DNA of 64,000 nucleotides from Monarcha castaneiventris obscurior (GCA_026261815.1 JAMPIT010000200.1:93591-157590); one strand, 5' to 3'; numbered from the stretch's first letter, positions 34,342 to 49,200 are shown. Program-made: numbers and translations. The notes: a model not told the origin generated them from the sequence alone.

Positions 34342-37300
34342 GCCATCATGACTAAGGCACATCGGGGTGTAAGGTCATAGGGGACGCGGCTATGCAACTA
34401 CCTCGCAGGAAATTCCACCCTGGGAAACCTTTCACCTTTCCCAGTGCAGAGAGGATCAGCCCAGGCAGCAGAGATCCTGCAGCTGAGTGCTGGCAGCTAC
34501 CTGCAGGCGGTACTGGGACTCCAGTGTTGGGCTGGAAAGGGAGGGAGAGACCTCAAGGAGAGGAGAGCCACTGTTCCCCATCTGACTTTACCATGAGAGC
34601 CTGGGCTAGCACCGATCTGGAGAGAGGTTTCCCCACTGTGCACCCCAAGACAGCAGCTGCTCAACCTCCTCACCATGCTTCACCTTTACCCCCAGAACCC
34701 TCCCCCATACATAAAGCTGAAACTCCCCAGCTTCTGCCACTCAGCGGGTGCAAAGCGGCACCGCCTTCCCCATAGAACTGGTCCCAAGTCTCAGGGGCTA
34801 CTCTGCCCTTACGCAAACACTCACGCAACTGACAGAGCCTCCTCCAGAGACACAGTGATCTAACCCTGTCCAGGCCTCCAACCACCCAAAAGGAAACTGG
34901 CAAAAAGAGCTAGGAATTGCCCCATCTCACCAACTGCAGCCCTCTGGGGAGGCAATGAGCCCTCTGTGTAGCAGCAGATGTACAGCCACAGATTAAGAGA
35001 AGGGCCCAGAGGCAGCCTGTCCTGGGGCTCCCCCCAGAGACCCCCTCTTCCCCACCAGGAGAGAGAGGTCTTGTTAACTTATGACTGGCCAAGTGGGCAA
35101 GGGCTTCTGACATTCCTCCAGCTCTGAGGTTTGCAGAAGGCTTTGGGGTTTGCAGTGGTCCTTGTGGCCAGAGGCCACAGACCCAGCCAGATCAAGCTCT
35201 GAAGCAGCATTGTTTCCACTAGGTACAGTAGCTGGGGTCATCGAGTGCTCCCAACTCAGCCCTTGGCCCTCCACAGTTAAGTCTAGTTATACCGTTATTT
35301 AAGAATCAGAACATATTAAAAAGAAAAGTTATTGCAACAACAAAGACCAGGGTACAAAGGAGGGGAGAAGAGCGCAAAGGCTACTGAGTGGGAGGAAATA
35401 AGAGATCTTTTGGAAGCAGGATGGCCGTTTACGTAATGATATAAGCAAGTACCGAGCCAATTCTCCAGTCTCTGAGCTAGCATGAGATACATCGAGGTTA
35501 ATGCCTCTGAAAACTGACATCCAGAAAGTTTCCCATACAGAATGTCTTGGCATGCTAGTCAAATGCCTCTTCCTCTCCCTTGTCACACGGATTCTGGAGA
35601 GGAAGTTTGTGACAGAGCAGGGGTGCTGAGGCAGCCCTATAACGCCTGGAATCAGCTGATCAGGAAACACACATAGCAGAAAGCTGTGGGGAGGCACAAC
35701 TGCTATCGAAAGATGGGCAGAGCAGAGCCAGCAAGCAGAGTGGGACACAATCGTCCAGCTCCTTTGGCCAGGGACAGGGTACTTGCTGTCCTCTTCGGCA
35801 CACGGATATTGTGCTCTGGCTCCGAGCCTGCACCCGCAGTGAGGCACGCCTGTGCCCTCCAAGGCTCTGTCTCCACAACAACAGGAACCAGAAGCCACAG
35901 CAGACCCCGAGCAGCTCATTGGCCTGAGATCACATTACAGGACGGGAAGGAAGAAGGCACTCTGATCAGTCTGGAATTGCTTTAAACAGGTTCCACACTG
36001 ATATCTCAGCCACTGGAATTAGCCCCCCAACACCCCAAATGTCCCATTCCTAAAGACATGTCCTGCTCTGGCACGCACATCGGGGCCCAAGCAACCCAGC
36101 CACTGGCGGCTGCTCCCAAGGAAAGGTCATGGCAGAAAGCAGCCTAGAAGAAAGCAGAGAGCCTTCCCTATGCCTTGTCAGAGGAAGTCAAGGCTCAGCA
36201 GGGCCCTGCCTCTCCAGTGTATGTCTTTAGCACAGGTGCATGCTAGCTGTCCTCAAAACAGCAGCAAGGGGTGATTTTAGAGGCAGCTGGCAGAGACAGG
36301 CTGGTGCTCCCCGGCAGCTCCCCTCCTTGCACTCAAGGGCAGTGGGAGCTCCTCTACCTGCCCGTAGGACCTCCTGCCCCATGTATGCCCATCCTGCAGC
36401 CTGCTTCTGGCAGGCAGAGGGTTAATGATGCCCAGGGAGCTGCAGGAAGCCTCCTCCTTGCCCTCTAAGGAACAATGGGGCCATTGTGGGAGGCCGGGCA
36501 AGTGTGGGCAGATCCCAGGACTGGCAGTTACCCAGCTGGGCGCGTTGTTCTTGCCAGGTTCTCTCTCTGCCTCAGGTAGGAGGAGAGCGGGTGGCTGCCG
36601 GCCCCTCCTGTGGGCCCTGGAAGAACACTGGCTAGCCCAGCCACAGGAACACCACATCAGCGTGCCCAGTGGCCCTGCTGAGCAACCTCGCTCCTACCAA
36701 TTTCTCTGGGTACAAAATGCAGTCACACAGCCACGGACACAAAGCTGCCAGATGACACCACCATGCAGTAGACCAGACTGAGCTGGTTGAGCACTGCCAG
36801 CTTCACACCTGGGTATCCCAGGATCAGCTGTGCTGTCGGGATATGCGGGGAGGGGGGGGGTTGCTGCAGGAGCTGAAACCAGTTTTTCTCACCATAAAGT
36901 CACATTTTGATTGTGGGTGCAAGTGCTGACCTGGGACCAAGAGCTTCTGGGAAACCTGAGAACTCCTCCATGTGACACACAGACGAGCAGTGAGAACACA
37001 ACTGCGCGTGGGGAGACTACCGCGACTGCTTTCCAAACCTCCGCAGTCTGAAAGTGGAATGAATAAGCAAGGAAGCAAGCAGCTCCAACATACTCCCACT
37101 CTCTACAGATTTGCATCTCCCATGCCCAGCACATCAGTGTACAGAAAACTAGGGGATGCGCTGAATTCACACCCTCAAAGCACAGAGCTGATCCCCAAGG
37201 CAAGACCAGCACTCTATGTCACGCTCCCAGACTTTCCAGCAGAGCTTCATGCCCCCTTGGGCATGGAATCAGGGTATACAACGACAAACCCAGCCGAGCA

Positions 37301-38929
37301 TCTGCGTGAAACCTTTGGCCGAGAACCTGAGGCTGGACAAATAGCCTGACTTATGGCTGCTGCATGCCATCTCTAACATTGGAAGCACCTCTGGCTGGTC
37401 CACAGGAGCATAGCAATGCAAAGACAAGTGGAAAACAGCCCTGTAAGACTCAGCACTGCCTCCCTGGGATCCCCATGCTAGGCACAAGCTGGCAGGAAGA
37501 GCATCTCCAAATATCTGGATTAGCTGAAGTCCCAACAGAGGAAAGGTGCAGCCCAGGTGCATGCCGTGTGTGCCACTGTGCACAACCACCACAGCTCAAA
37601 CCCTACGGGATCAACCGCCTATCTGTGAGGGAGGAATGTCCTTTTCCACTCGATGCTGCAGCTGCTTCCCCCATCTCAAAACTAGACTCAATCTTCCAAT
37701 TTTTAGGAGCACAAATACAGGCCATCATTTTCTGACCTGGCAGCACCAACTCTGCCAGTAGCACCCACCTCCGTTTCTTTTTTATCCAGTCTCTCAGTGC
37801 CCTGCACTAGCTCCAGGAGTGCCACTGCTCCCTAATTTTGCCAGAGCCAGACTGAAAAGTAGCCTGAGCAGACTCACACAGCTCCCCAGGTCTGCACCCC
37901 AGTTCATGCTTTCAGAGCCAGTACCTTCTTCCCTGCAACTCTCAGATAACTATTCTGTCAGTTCTTTACATGTCCCACCTGAGGGCATGGCTTTCTTCCT
38001 TCCCCCAGATCACTTTCTCCTGTGTCTGATACTCAGCTCTGTGAAGGCCACTTCAAGACATGCCAGACAAGTTAAATACAACACTACCTCAGACTCCAAA
38101 AGGCAGGCTAGATGGTCTCGAAGAAAGGACTGCAAATAGAGCTGTCACTGCAAACCTGCCATGCTCCTCACTTTGCAGCCAACTCCATTCAACAAAGCAG
38201 CAGAACCCCCAGCTGGATTTTGCTCTTCCCTAAATGCTCAAGCACAAGAGCCCAAGATGAGGGCAGGTAAAAACATCTGATGGATCTGACAGGGCAAGCT
38301 TTATTTAATCTGTATCTCTTTACAAGATGGCGTGCCTGAAAGAAAACACAGTATCTGCTTCCAGCAAGGAAAAGGAAAAATCTTGGGTAACCTTTTGCTA
38401 AAAGAGAAAAGAATAAAAAGGAAAAAAAGAAAAAAAAACAGGGCAAGAGGGACAAAACAATCTTTGTCCTCATTTTGTTGGTCACGCAAGCACAGGGCAG
38501 CCGCAGTACCCGCTGCCCCAGCTTGGTCAGCAAATAATAACCACAACCAGCACATTTTCACCGAGGCTTATAGAAACCAGGCTCCCTGGTCTAGGGAAAG
38601 CTGCGTCCCCTGAGAAAAGAGGTAGAGCATAGACGGGATTTCCAGACTACATTGATAATCGGCTCACAGAAACGAGCTAGGACAGCACACCCTCAGAGGT
38701 CATCACTCGGCTCTACCATGTTTGCTCCACATGCCGTCCCTTTAAACGTGGCTCCAGAGACCACACAAGGGTTAAATCTGCCTATAAATATCTGTTCTCA
38801 GCAGGGCTGCTGCTCTGAACCCTCCAGCCATCTGTTCTAGCTTTCCCCCATCTAAGACTCTAACATCTGAAACACGATCACAATTCTTAGGAGTGCTCCC
38901 AAAAATAGACCAGTGTCATGGCTTAGCTC

Positions 38930-39180
38930 CATTGCCAGTGCCTGTGAGCGCAGGAGCATGTATGCCTGCGCCTGTGCCAGCACAAGCCTAGAGTCGTGCA
39001 AATATGAACACGTCTGCCTCTATGACAGCAAGCAGGCCTGCACCAGCATGGGTCTGTTTGCATCCGTGCTGGCGTGGGTGTGCCTGCTTAACTGTGAATT
39101 CATGTGAGCCCGCATGAGCATGTTCACGCTGGTATGAACTCGTATCTGTACACGTGTGCGTCTGTACCAGCGTGTGGGTG
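38930..39180. repeat. Degenerate GT/GC-rich minisatellite
   Basis: About 250 bp built from diverged copies of short modules such as TGCCTGTGCCAGCA, GCCTGCACCAGCATGGGT, GTGTGCGTCTGTACCAGCGT and GTGCTGGCGTGGGTGTGCCT, rich in TG/CA steps. No clean unit length can be fixed by eye. Confidence 0.4.
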
Positions 39181-40233
39181 AGAGAGAAGGTGGAAGCCTC
39201 TCTGCTGGTGGATGTGATGAAGTCCTGCCGTGCCTTCTTCCTTGGTGGGACAGCAGTGCTGCAGGACACAGCCAGGCATCTCTCCTCCTGCAGCCCAGCC
39301 CTGCTTGGCCTCAGCATGAGAAGTCCTGCTGTACCCAGGCCCTGGTACTCCAATCCAGACAGGGAGCCTACCCTACAGCACAGCAGGGAATGGAGGACAC
39401 TGGTTCTCTTGTTCAATGCTTGGCTCAACAAATTCAGCAGTTCCACCTCTGGGCACCAGAGCCTCACTGTGAAAGCACCTAAAGCCTGATACGCGTGAGG
39501 CCCAGGACACACCGCCCTACTCACATCCAGCTGCGGCTTGCAGGATTTTCTCAAATGCTCCACAGAGAGAGCCTGGGCAAGGTTGCAGTTTTTTAAAGCT
39601 TTGGAGCAGAGTGGGCTACAAGTCTCTCATAGCTCTTTCCAAACATCACAGACATGAGTGGGTTCACCCGTCTAACTGCCAAGCCTATTAGCCTCACTCC
39701 ACATGGGACAACAATCACCTTCATGGTCAAATGCAAAATAGGAAATGAGCTGTCCAAATCCAGACATACTGTCCAGGAGCAGACAGACCATCCTCCTGAA
39801 CATCCTCAGGATACAGTGCTGTCCACCTGCTCTGTGCCCAACACAGCTCATACTCAAACACCCATTATTCACTGGAGACCATCACAAAGAAGCTCAGCCC
39901 TGGCTGCTGGCCCTGCTGACACCACATCATAGGATGTTGTGCATGCATGGCCCCAGGGAGGAAATATGCAGAGTCCATCCTCAACATAGTGACAACAGGC
40001 CAAGGATCAGATAGCAGCTACATTTTCATCTCTAACTACTTCCACAAGAGTGATTTTCCCTTCCAGACCAAGTAAAACTACAGACAAAGCTCCAAACACA
40101 AAGTGCCTGGCTGTGCAGGATGGGGCTGTTTCAGATTGCTCCATTTCTGCCAGTCCCTAACCCCCATGGTGATGTGATGGCGAACACCTGCCACAGCAGA
40201 GCACGTGGTGCTAAGCCTCCTTGCCCAGCACAG

Positions 40234-40271
40234 GCACGCATGCGCGCGTGCGCGCACACACACACACACAC
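40234..40271. repeat. Alternating purine-pyrimidine tract (CG core plus (CA)n)
   Basis: 38 bp of uninterrupted purine-pyrimidine alternation. A GCATGCGCGCGTGCGCGC core runs into (AC)8, followed by a C-run. The composition favours left-handed Z-DNA. Confidence 0.9.
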
Positions 40272-43200
40272 CCCCCCCTCCACTGGTGAGAAACACCGTG
40301 GGGGGCTCCCTCAAAACTGTCCCTATAGGCGTGGGCCAGTGGAAGGGACTGAGACCACTGAAGTGTCATTCACCTTTTCCCAGAGTGCACTCAAAAGGGC
40401 ACCTGACAAGTAGGAAGGTCGGAAGGAAAAAGTACGTACCACCACAGTTTTGCTCAGGGTTTGCCAAGCTGCCCGGTGCCTTTCACCTCTCTGATGTACT
40501 GGAGATAGCCAGCTAACTCCAAGAACTATAAGCAAGACTTTCAGTGAAGCCTAAAATGCAGGTACTCCTTCAACTCAGGTGACAACAGAAATGGAAAAGA
40601 GCTTGAAATTCCAGCTCTTCATTTCAGGCTTTGGCAGGAAGATGACCTAGGAAACAGCCTCAGCAGACTGAGTTGACACAGCTGTACTCTGTTTCTGAGA
40701 GAGGAAAAAAACCCCATTGATCCAGGTATTGATTTGCTGCGGGAGTTTGTGTTTGTTTAGAAGTTTGCCCACGGGTCAGACCTTGTTACAAGCATCTTTC
40801 CTGGTGATGAGGTTAGAAACAGACTGTGCCAAACTCCAGTCACCTCCCTGGGGAGCAGAATGCAAGCAAGTCTGAAAGTAGTCCCTCAGGGATGCTTCCC
40901 TCCTCCATTCTCTCAACTTTAAAAACCTTGTTGTTGGGTGGAGGAACACCACAAACAGCTGTAAGGCAGCACCAGCATTTTGAGGAGTCCAGCTAGGGTG
41001 TAAACAGGGGGGCCGAAGGCCAGGCAGTTCATCAGAGGTTTCAGACCATGAGATGGAAAGGATTTAAACAGCAGATCAGTTTCAGGATTATTTTCCCAAC
41101 CCCTGTCTGTCAGAAAGAGCAATGGGATTTCGAGATCCCCACAGGTTTGCAATTCAACTAGGCAAGGACTGAAAAATGACACCAACTAGGACAAAACTGA
41201 ACTGACAAGTCTTGTTTCCTTCTCTCCAGCAAAACCAAAAGCAAACAGGCTAAGTACCAGGATCAAGTAGACATCCACATCCAGACAATTTCCAAAAGCA
41301 CTGCACACAAAAAGTTCCTGTACCGGGTCAGGTCCCCAGTGTGCTCCATGTTTGGTGGAAAACAATGGTATCCACTTCAGCACCTGGCCACAGGTGCCAG
41401 CAAACTGCAGACCATTATATTCCTTTCCAAACTGTTCCTCCTCTTCTTCTGTCTTGGATGGTTGCTGAGTGAATGACCACAAATAAGTTTAAGGAAAAAG
41501 AGTGGATTTGTCAGGCACAGTGATTCCATCAGAGAGACACTCAGGTATCACTACAGAGCTCTTCCCACACCTCCTCAAGCCCATGAGCATAAGCTCTTAA
41601 GAGATGGGAAAGGAAAGAGAAGTGATGACAGGCTGAGGACTAGGCACTACGCAGGAGATACATCCCCAGCATCCTCCTGACCTCAAAGCTCCCCTTACCA
41701 CCCAGCAAGCGTGCAGCATCCATTACCCTCTACTAATTTCCAGTCCCAGAAATCTCTGCCAACACCAGATCCCAACATTGCTTCTCACTTTTCCTCACCT
41801 CTTCTGTCTTGCTGCCACAAGTCCTGTATGAACCACAGATGTCTGCACACTGCAGCACTTTCACAGCCACCTCCAGTTTTACCATATAGCTGACCATCAA
41901 AGATGACCACCAGCCATCAGAGGAGAGGTGGGGGCACAACTGTATGTGCAGAGACATACCTCTTGGGGAATAATATAGCTATTGTTCCCCTCATGTCTGC
42001 ATTCCCTGTATGACACGTGGCAAAGAGGCTCAGCCTTACCAGCAACTTGTGGGTACCTTTACCCACTGTGTTTTCAAGCCTCTTTGTCCATCTTTCAGTT
42101 CCCTTCATTTCAACAAAGCAAAATATTGTGAAGGATTTATTTTGCCTTTTAACATTTCTTAGCCCATCACATCCTTGCTAAAATAAAAAACATTAAATCA
42201 GTTTCTCTCCTTCCCCACCTTTGCTGCCTCAGAACTATGTCCTGCGATTAAGTTGTGATATACGACAGAGGAAGCAGCAAACTAGTTCAGACCAATGTGG
42301 ATATCCTCAGCTGCTGCGTGGCTCACAGCAGGCAGCCAGCTGCTCACTCTCATGCAGCCCCCTTGCTGAAGTACATGGAAGCCAAAGTCAGACTGGAGAA
42401 TTTGCTGTATTGTATGCATTTGAAATAGCAACAATCAACATAGAAATTAAGAAAATCTGTCTCTGAAGCCAACTGGCCAATTTGTATCTGAAAACTTCTT
42501 GCTGGAGGAGCCTCCTTTATTTACAGCTCAGTAAGTTTTACTTCTGTGGGGTGTCACACGCTCCAGCACCCAGTGACGTGCTGGGAGCTGAGACACACAT
42601 TGAGATCCCATGACTTGTCATGATCGGTCACACAGCTCAGGCTGGAACACAGGCTTGCCACAAGGAAGGAGGGAAGGAGCAGAGTGAGTACTTGGATCAC
42701 ACCTGCTTCAACCCCTGCGCCATCTCCTCTCCACCCTGGGAAGGGGTCACAAGGCTGCCCACAGATGGGACTACAGAATTTGAATGCCTAGGAAGTAACG
42801 ATGCTGATGGCCAAACCACAGGCCACAGCAAGAAAACCACCCTTTTGCTCCTGTCCTCAGGATCCAGTCATTGTGAGCAACCCAACAGCATGAGGTGCCT
42901 GAAACCTCGCCAGCTGCTCATGCAGACTGCCAGCAGAGCGGCCAAACACCCCTGGTTCCCCTGTGACAAAAGAGCACCTTGCACCTCTACAAGATGTTGG
43001 CTATTCACACAGGAGTGTTGTTGGCTCCCATCTTCCCAGTGGAAGAGACAACTTCAGGGCACATTTCAACCAGACCATCCCTACACCACAGCAGCCAGGA
43101 GCATCAGTAAACACTCAGGAACCTCACATAGCCTCCTGCCCACTAAAAGCCAGCCCATGGCCAGCATGGCTTCTGGGTGTCAGCATCCAAAGGAGACTTG

Positions 43201-46200
43201 ACTCTCAGTTCCCATCCTCCCAGGTCTGGCCTGCATGGCACTTCACCTCTATCTAATTGCCTGTAGGACAGCAGATGCTGCCATCAGCCTGCAAAGGCCT
43301 GAACACAGCAGGGAGCTCCCCCTCCTCCCAGGCAGCATCACTGTGAGCAGAAGCAAGAAGGCAAAGCCAGGCTGCCCTCCTGCACCTTCCCTCCCTAGAC
43401 TGATTCTGAAAATAAAAACCAGCTCACTTGTCCCAGCCCCAAGAGAGAAGGAGGCAGAAAGAGGTTTGTTGTAAATACATGAAACTGTCGCTAAGTGAAG
43501 GAGAAAAAAAATTCAGGGGGAAGGGGGCTGGAACAAGGGAGGGGACAAAACTGCATTTTTACGTCTGGTGGCCAGCCAGCTGACTGACTCAGCCAGTTTG
43601 GTCGCTTGCCATATAGATTTAAAGACAAAACCAAGCCTCAGAGAGAGGAGAGAAGGGGATTCAGATGAATGTGCTTTTTTCTTGTGTGTCGAGTAAATCC
43701 TAGACTGGCCCAAGACACGTTTAGGAAAATGACTTCCCGGCCTCATTGTGCCCAGAGGTGCAGCACAGAGCAAGGCGCAGCACAGGTCTGCCAGTGCCAG
43801 TGCAGCATGAGACTCCCGCTAAGGCACTTTGCTCCTGGCAAACCACTGGGTTTGAAAAAGAAGTGCAGCGAAAGCCTAAGGCTCCAAGGCTACCCTGAGA
43901 GCTGGTTTCCTCCAGCCACCTCAAGGTCTAGGGACTACGGTCTGGGTCCCCAGGCACGTGTCACCTGCCTGAGGGGTGGCATGGCCAAGGCTAAGGTGAC
44001 CTGCTCCATTCGACGTGTCCCACATCTGCTGGGAGGAGAGCTGTGGAGTCTAGACTGCCTGCTGCTGCTCTTGGGCCATGGGCTACGGCTGCATTCTGTG
44101 GGCACCTCCTCACCTTCGCCTGCTCCTCACCAGAGGAATGTGCACAGGCAGTGGGAGGAGCAGGGAAGAGGTTGTTTTGAAATACCAGCTCCCATTTTAT
44201 TTATCTGGCTCCCACAGTGCCCATGGCATGGTAGCCACTTGTAACGAGTGTTCTGTTCCCAAAGTACTGTACAAACAAAAACACGTGCTCCCCACACCCT
44301 TTGCAGCAACTCAACATGCTGGCATGTTCAGCACAGCACCAGACAGGCAGTGCTCACTGCTCCACGCCAACTCGGCGCTTCCATACAACTGAATGGTCAC
44401 AAAATCCTATGTGAATAAGCAGTTCTTGGCACTTTGCAGCTGCAGCAGTCATTACAAACACTAGCTGATGAAGGAAGCCTCGTGAGCCTCCCACGCAGTG
44501 ATCTCCCATAGAAACTGGCCAGCCTCCCTGGCAATTAATCCATCGCTCACTGCAGGGAGTGCAGACAGAATAAGTTACCTAAGGAGCTGACGACAGGTAA
44601 GTGCAAAACCTGCTCCTAGTCCCATTTCAAGATAGCAGAACTGAGGCAAAGAAAAACCAAGGCCCTGTCCATAGCTGCCCTAGCCATCAGCAAGGCCAAG
44701 AAGAAAACCTTTGCCCTTAGGTTCCCAGTCCCCAGCATGGATACTAAGACAACACTGAAATGTGGTCCATCAGCAGATGTGCACCCCGCAAGTGAGGGAA
44801 GCAGATGCAGGATTTCCCCAGGGATTGCTGCAGCAAGGCAGACAGACCCAAGTACAGCAGCCAAGCCGGATGGGACCCGCTGCTGCAGGGTGAGGGGCAC
44901 TGCTCATGAACCAGTGGCTGGGGCTCTCTCCAGCCTTCAGCCTTCCCCAGAAAGGCCTGCCTCACCTTTTAGAGGTGTTTTGGGCTTGAGCAGGAGAAGC
45001 ACAACATGGGGCTGGGGTCAGGGTAGGGGAACGACAGGCAGAGGTTTGCAGCGAGCTAAAAGGGGAGATTTAATAACTGTCGGAAAAAATGGCTGCTTTA
45101 TTGCAGGCAGCTTGTAAACCCTGGAGCCTGAAGGTCTGGGAGTAATTTCTCCCTCCCACGTGCTGGGCTCAGTTTGTACTGGGGGTCAGAGGCCAGTGCT
45201 TTTCCAAAGCATTCTGGGACAGATGCCAACTGGAGCAGGCTGCTCAACACCACTCCTGCAGCAGGGCCTGGGCTTTGAGCAGCAGGCTGGAGACACTATT
45301 AACCCTTTGCAGGCTGATTTCTCCCTTCCCCCACTCTTGGCTCCATCCTTCCAGTGCAGGGAAGACAGCTGCTGCAGGCCCACTGGGGCCACCCCACACG
45401 AGTCTGGGCTAGGGAGGCCACTGGCCTCCCAAAAGGGCCAGCTGGTGCTTCAGTGTTGCCTGGGGCCTGTGCTTAGCTCCCCGTGTGCTGGCTCAGCCTG
45501 CTCCTGACCCACTAGTGACAGAGTCCTGCTTGCAGGCCCAGTCCAGGAGTTGGACTCCTTGCAGAGGAAAACAAGAGCCCAGAAGAGTGACAGCCAAACA
45601 CTTGGGGTAAAGTCTTGTACCAGCCTTGGCATGGAAGGAACGGTAACTCATGGGAATGCACCCAGCACCACCAGAGAAGGGAGAAGAGCCAGGTACCACT
45701 CTCCTTGAGCCCAGCACCTGCAGTTCATACGCCTGCACCTGCCATGCCACTTCCCTCCGGGAAGCCTTTGGGCACAAAGTCATAACCAGAGGCACTAACC
45801 GAGACACTCACAGGAGAGAGCGCTCCCATGGCCAGGGTCCTGCTGGACCCTTGGCACCCCTTCCGTGCTCAAAGGAAGGATGTCCTCCCTAGCAATCTCC
45901 TGGGGCCTGGTGCTCCCTCTGTCTCCAGTCATCAGTGCTTTCTTCTCAGGATAATATTGTGCCTTCCCCTGCACTCCTGCATTGATCTCCCAGCGGAGGC
46001 AACAACTGGCCTCTACATGGCACCTTCTGCTTCTCCTCAGCATTAGGTAAACACCAGAACCTACCAGTCCTTGCCTCCAGCTGCTGGCAACACCCCTATT
46101 CCCCAGTGGGGGCTTTAAAGGCTGCCTGCCGGAGTCCCCTTACCTCCTTAGCTATCTCCTCCTAGGCTCTGGGGCAGGCTCTAGATGGCTGGAGGAGGCA

Positions 46201-49200
46201 CGGCTTTGCTGTGTCACCCCTGAGTTGCAGGAGCTCTGGATCACCTGTGCAGGCAAGGGCATGGCTTCCTGCAGCATTTCAGCTTCCCCTCTCAGGGATG
46301 TGCGTGAGTGTTTCTGGCCTGCAGCCCAGCCCCTCTGCCCCCATCCCACTGAGTATTTGACTGCATAAAAAGAAGAAGAGAGCTCAAATCTGTTTCTCAG
46401 TGGCATCCCTCCCTCCCAACACATGCCTCATCCTTCCCTTGCTTCATCTCCTTCGTGCTCAGCGCCACACCAACAAGGAGATGCCCAGGCAGACAGCACA
46501 CCCAAGCACCCGACTTGAGTCTGGCTGCTGGATCTGCTCCAGGCTCCTTCCCTACGTGCAGCAGCACTAGGCCCAGTTGCCACACACTGGCACCCAGAAG
46601 TGTGCCGACAGGTGCACCAGGGCCCTTTGCTGGTGACACCACAGAGCCTTGGCCCTGCTTGCCATGCAGCCCCTGGTCTCACTGCTCGCTGTCAGCCAGA
46701 CACCCTGTCCCATAGCTCCCAACTCTGTGCCACATCCATCACAGGCATTCAGATGATTTTGCAGGCTCCTCCAGCAGCATTTACATGGCACCCACACAGC
46801 TCTCCCACTACCACTTCTGACACCAGGCGCAGCCATGGACCACAGCCTTACTAACTAAACAGTGGGGCCAGAACCTACTGGCAACTGTGTGCCAAACAAT
46901 ACTTCTCCACGTAACACCAAGCTTCCTCCAAGGTGCCTGGGGGGATCTGGTTGTGCCTCTGCACTCCTCCACTGCAAATATGGTCACAGTGAACATGATG
47001 ATCGGTTCTCCCTCCAAACAGAGTTGTGCCTTCTTGTCTAAATCACTTCAAATTGTGCTCACATCTTTCTGATCCAGGTACAAAATGGCAAATTTCCCCA
47101 CTGGCTTTGTTAATCCCATCTTTCCAAGCTCTTGTTTAAGTGTCCCACCTGCAATCCCTCCAGCTCCTTCTTCCAAAACTGCCTTTACAGTCAGAGCTGC
47201 CGAGTCCTCTTTCATCCTCTACCGTCCCTTCTGACTAATCCACATACCTCAGCCCTCCTTCTGGGCATTCCCTGAGATCACAGACAGGCATTGCCTTCAT
47301 GCTCCCAGCTGCTGCTTCACTTGTTTCAGGAGAAAGGAGTTTGCTACACTTCTCGTGCCCACTTCAGTAAATCCTTCCGCTCCATCCCTCCCAGCTCCTC
47401 TGCTCTCCAGAGAAGTCCCCAGGCTAGAAGCACACAAGATGCAGCCAGGGCATCTTGGCAACTGCGGCTTAGGGGACTGCCTGGGCTTGGGGTAAAGATC
47501 TCTTATGTTACTGCCACACCTTCTGGTGCCAAACACTAATACCCGCAGATGGGAAGCTGGTGCAGCAGCACTGAGAGACTGAACCCACAGAAATGCCATT
47601 TTGCCAGGTGCTTCCTACTGCCAAGATGGCAGGACTATCAAGCCTGGGGGTTACTTTCAGGGGACAGAAACCCACAGCCCTGTGGCTGTCCACAACCAAG
47701 GAGCACATAATCCCACTACTTGGCCAGAGCAGAAAGAAACAAAGCTCCTGTCTCCTGGAAGGGGCCACACGAATACCTGCAAAAGTGAACTTTGCCTCCC
47801 TTAGCCGCACATGATATACTCAAGCCAGACACCGGCGCAAAAGCATCCAGCTCTGGCACCAGGGCTGCAGTTCACAGCTGACCTTGCCACATCTGCTCCA
47901 GTCAAACAACTCCAAGCTTTTTGCCCCAGACTTCGTGCCTGCCTCAGGCACTGGCTGGAGCCCTGCCAAAGAGAGGGCTGCCTGTTTGAATCATGAGCCA
48001 GAACCCGGTAGGCATCACCTTTAATAAGTCTTTCTCCTCCATCAGGCACCCTGATTTTTTTCAGCTATGGTCTTGTGAAGCAGAAGGCTGCTTGGAGCCA
48101 AGCCAGCACAAGGGAAACCACCATTTCAAGGTCCTGCGAAGGTGCCTGTAAGAGCAGAAGGGAGCTTTGGTCGGGTGTGCAGGGGGTGATGCAAAGAGCA
48201 AGCTGTTTGCTGGGAAGCTGCTGCTGCTTGCCAGGAGGCAGTGGGGGAGGAGGCAGCAGATGTCCGCAGACAGCATTTGCTGAGAGCCTGCAGCGTTCCA
48301 GCCCAGCGAGGGGAGGAAGGCAGCGGCTGGTGCCACTGCTGCTGCACTGTAATGGAACAGGATAAACACGACAGGGTCCACCTAGAAAGCTTATGTTGCT
48401 TTTCCCTCTGATAACCACTACTTCAGCGATGGGAAGTGGGAGTCCTGGCACCTCAGCTGGGTGACTTCAGGATGACTGCTGAGAGACCTCAAATGCAGGA
48501 GGAAAAACCCCTATCATGAAAACTGCAAGACCCTTCTTGCCCTGGAAGCAGTGGCAGCTGCAAACCTCAGGACAGCTGTTGTGCTGGGGCCGAGTCTGGG
48601 GCCTGGGCGAAGGCAGAGTGCCACAGCCCATGAGCTGCCTTTATTCCTGGCATACGCAACAGCTGGACACTCAGAGTGAGAGCCCAGAAAAGTGCCTAAG
48701 GGTGGATGCACAGCAGAAAGAGGAAGAGAGACCAGCTCTTGGCTGCAGCCTCCCCCTTTGAGCCCTGGGGCCAAATGGGGACACTCCTTTTGCCCCCCCC
48801 GCTTTGCAAATGGAGGACACTGAACAAGGCCACCAGTGCCATGACAGTCAGCCACTGAGCCCAATCCCAGCCACGCTGCTTTTGTTGCAAGCATGAGTTG
48901 CCAGTGAGGCTCCAAGTCAGCCCACGTGGTTCTCATTTCCTGCCTCTGGGCAGGGGAGGTTGGCTTTCTCCCCATCCCACAGAAGTGAGGCTGACCAGAG
49001 GAGCTCTACAACCAGCAGCTACCTTGCAACCACCCCTCTCCCATGGGTTTTGCCCTGAACCCGAGATGTGGTCAGCCAAGCAGCATTGGGTCTGACAAGT
49101 CATACAATGATGGGAAGCAGCACCTTAGACAATTGGTCCCTTGGCACTGGGACCCCCGAGGGCAGTGGCAGGTCCCAGGCAAGCCATCCTACCATCAGAG

